This document shows positions 63,336 through 64,000 of a DNA stretch of 64,000 nt, piece after piece. A program made the position numbers and the translations under genes. The notes beneath the pieces were generated by a model. The model was not told where the DNA came from, ran no database searches, and saw only the letters and a program-made list of their open reading frames with translations. Every line of letters begins with the position of its first letter. Position 1 is the first letter of the stretch. Source of the stretch: Lachnospiraceae bacterium KM106-2 (GTDB taxonomy: Bacteria; Bacillota; Clostridia; Lachnospirales; Lachnospiraceae); NCBI GenBank assembly GCA_009731425.1, contig AP018794.1, positions 3,107,960 through 3,171,959 of the forward strand, given 5' to 3'.

Positions 63336-64000
63336 ATGGAAAAAAGCTATAGTCAAAAACTATTACTTGGAATTCAGCATGTGTTAGCAATGTTTGGTGC
63401 GACGGTACTCGTCCCGATGTTAACTGGGCTTAATTCTTCAATCGCATTAATATGTGCTGGTGTTGGTACATTTATCTTTCACTCGGTAACTAAACGTAAG
63501 GTGCCTGTTTTCTTAGGTTCCAGTTTCGCATTCATCGCAGCGCTTCAAGCTGTTATCGTTATCGACCCGGCTACTAGCCTTCCTACCCTCGATAGTTTAT
63601 CTAAAGTTAAAGGCGCACTCATTGTTGCAGGTCTTATTTATGTTTTATTTGCACTTCTTATTAAATTAGTTGGTTATGAAAAAGTGACTAAAATCTTACC
63701 TGGTGTTGTTACCGGTCCAATGATCATCGTTATCGGTCTTCGATTAAGTAGCAGTGCTGTATCCGATGCTTTCTACAAAACAGTTAAGAACGCTGATGGT
63801 TCTTCTGCTTCCGTCTTCGATATTAAATATGCAATTATCGCAATCATAGTAATTCTCACAATCGTACTTATTTCCGTATACACAAAAGGTATCATTAATT
63901 TAATGCCGATCCTTGTTGCTTTAACCGTTGGTTACATCGCAAGTTTAATCTTTGATTATGCATTCCACACAAACTTAGTAAGTTTTGATACGATTAAAAA
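63336..64000 (+). CDS. uraA: Uracil permease (NCS2 family), partial
   Basis: The frame opens at ATG 63336 (GGAGG nine bases ahead) and runs off the window. Visible residues include LLLGIQHVLAMFGATVLVPM, the NCS2 start, FLGSSFAFIAAL (substrate strand) and LPGVVTGPMIIVIGLRL. These match UraA-type uracil/proton symporters more closely than xanthine permeases, which lack the short N-terminus. About 221 of some 420-450 residues are present. Confidence 0.92.
   Translation, partial: MEKSYSQKLLLGIQHVLAMFGATVLVPMLTGLNSSIALICAGVGTFIFHSVTKRKVPVFLGSSFAFIAALQAVIVIDPATSLPTLDSLSKVKGALIVAGLIYVLFALLIKLVGYEKVTKILPGVVTGPMIIVIGLRLSSSAVSDAFYKTVKNADGSSASVFDIKYAIIAIIVILTIVLISVYTKGIINLMPILVALTVGYIASLIFDYAFHTNLVSFDTIK

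Overview
The window looks like chromosome from an AT-rich, anaerobic, Gram-positive Clostridia, most likely a member of the Lachnospiraceae. Support comes from strong AGGAGG-type ribosome sites, a one-chain pyruvate:ferredoxin oxidoreductase, a two-subunit [4Fe-4S] L-serine dehydratase, CDP-glycerol (teichoic acid type) glycosyltransferase relatives and a Pst/Pho phosphate operon of Firmicutes type. The genus is inference; no 16S gene or other marker is present.

Layout. (1) 1-34.4 kb is a surface-polysaccharide locus, nearly all on the minus strand. From a promoter at about 31.98 kb it runs: polyprenyl-type GT2, PglC-like initiating sugar-phosphate transferase, a 4-reductase-like SDR, GT4, GT2, then (own promoter at 27.4 kb) rmlA-rmlC-rmlB-rmlD, an ABC-2 exporter permease and ATPase, a two-domain glycosyltransferase, a DUF2142 protein, a Wzx-type flippase, two GT2 enzymes, a GT2/DUF2304 pair, galE, a second DUF2142 protein, GT2 and GtrA, a decayed gene, and an acyltransferase-3 protein. 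A plus-strand sugar nucleotidyltransferase follows, then a second minus-strand unit: membrane UDP-sugar 4,6-dehydratase (CapD/PglF type), O-antigen ligase/polymerase-like protein, a TagF-like protein and a partial gene cut by the window start. At its upstream side (32.1-34.4 kb) are a second O-antigen ligase/polymerase and a secreted protein that is 27 percent lysine. Together these predict a rhamnose-containing glycan assembled on undecaprenyl phosphate, perhaps started with an N-acetyl-6-deoxyhexosamine, exported and attached to the envelope.

(2) 34.6-44.9 kb is housekeeping: nifJ (PFOR), tRNA-Gln(CTG), an envelope protein with two Big-2 repeats and a GDPD domain with altered active-site residues, sdaAB-sdaAA, an orphan barstar-like protein, a glycolipid-type GT4 with an MprF-like membrane protein, and a YaiI/YqxD-family protein. 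(3) 44.9-53.5 kb is a dipeptide/oligopeptide ABC importer with an M20 amidohydrolase and a P-type ATPase. (4) 53.5-61.8 kb has a block of stacked hairpins, a six-TM chemotaxis receptor, and pstS-pstC-pstA-pstB-phoU-phoP-phoR behind a Pho-box-like promoter. (5) 61.8-62.7 kb is about 900 bp with no credible gene: a 260-bp multibranched inverted repeat, two further perfect-looking hairpins, and four and a third tandem copies of a GC-richer 99-bp unit. (6) A hypothetical protein and the start of a uracil permease end the window.

The non-coding blocks at 53.56-53.75 kb and 61.85-62.67 kb are the best candidates for undescribed structure; the predicted 6-deoxy-HexNAc-initiated glycan with two export routes is the most interesting pathway. 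All functional calls are from reading translated sequence and motifs; no search was run.
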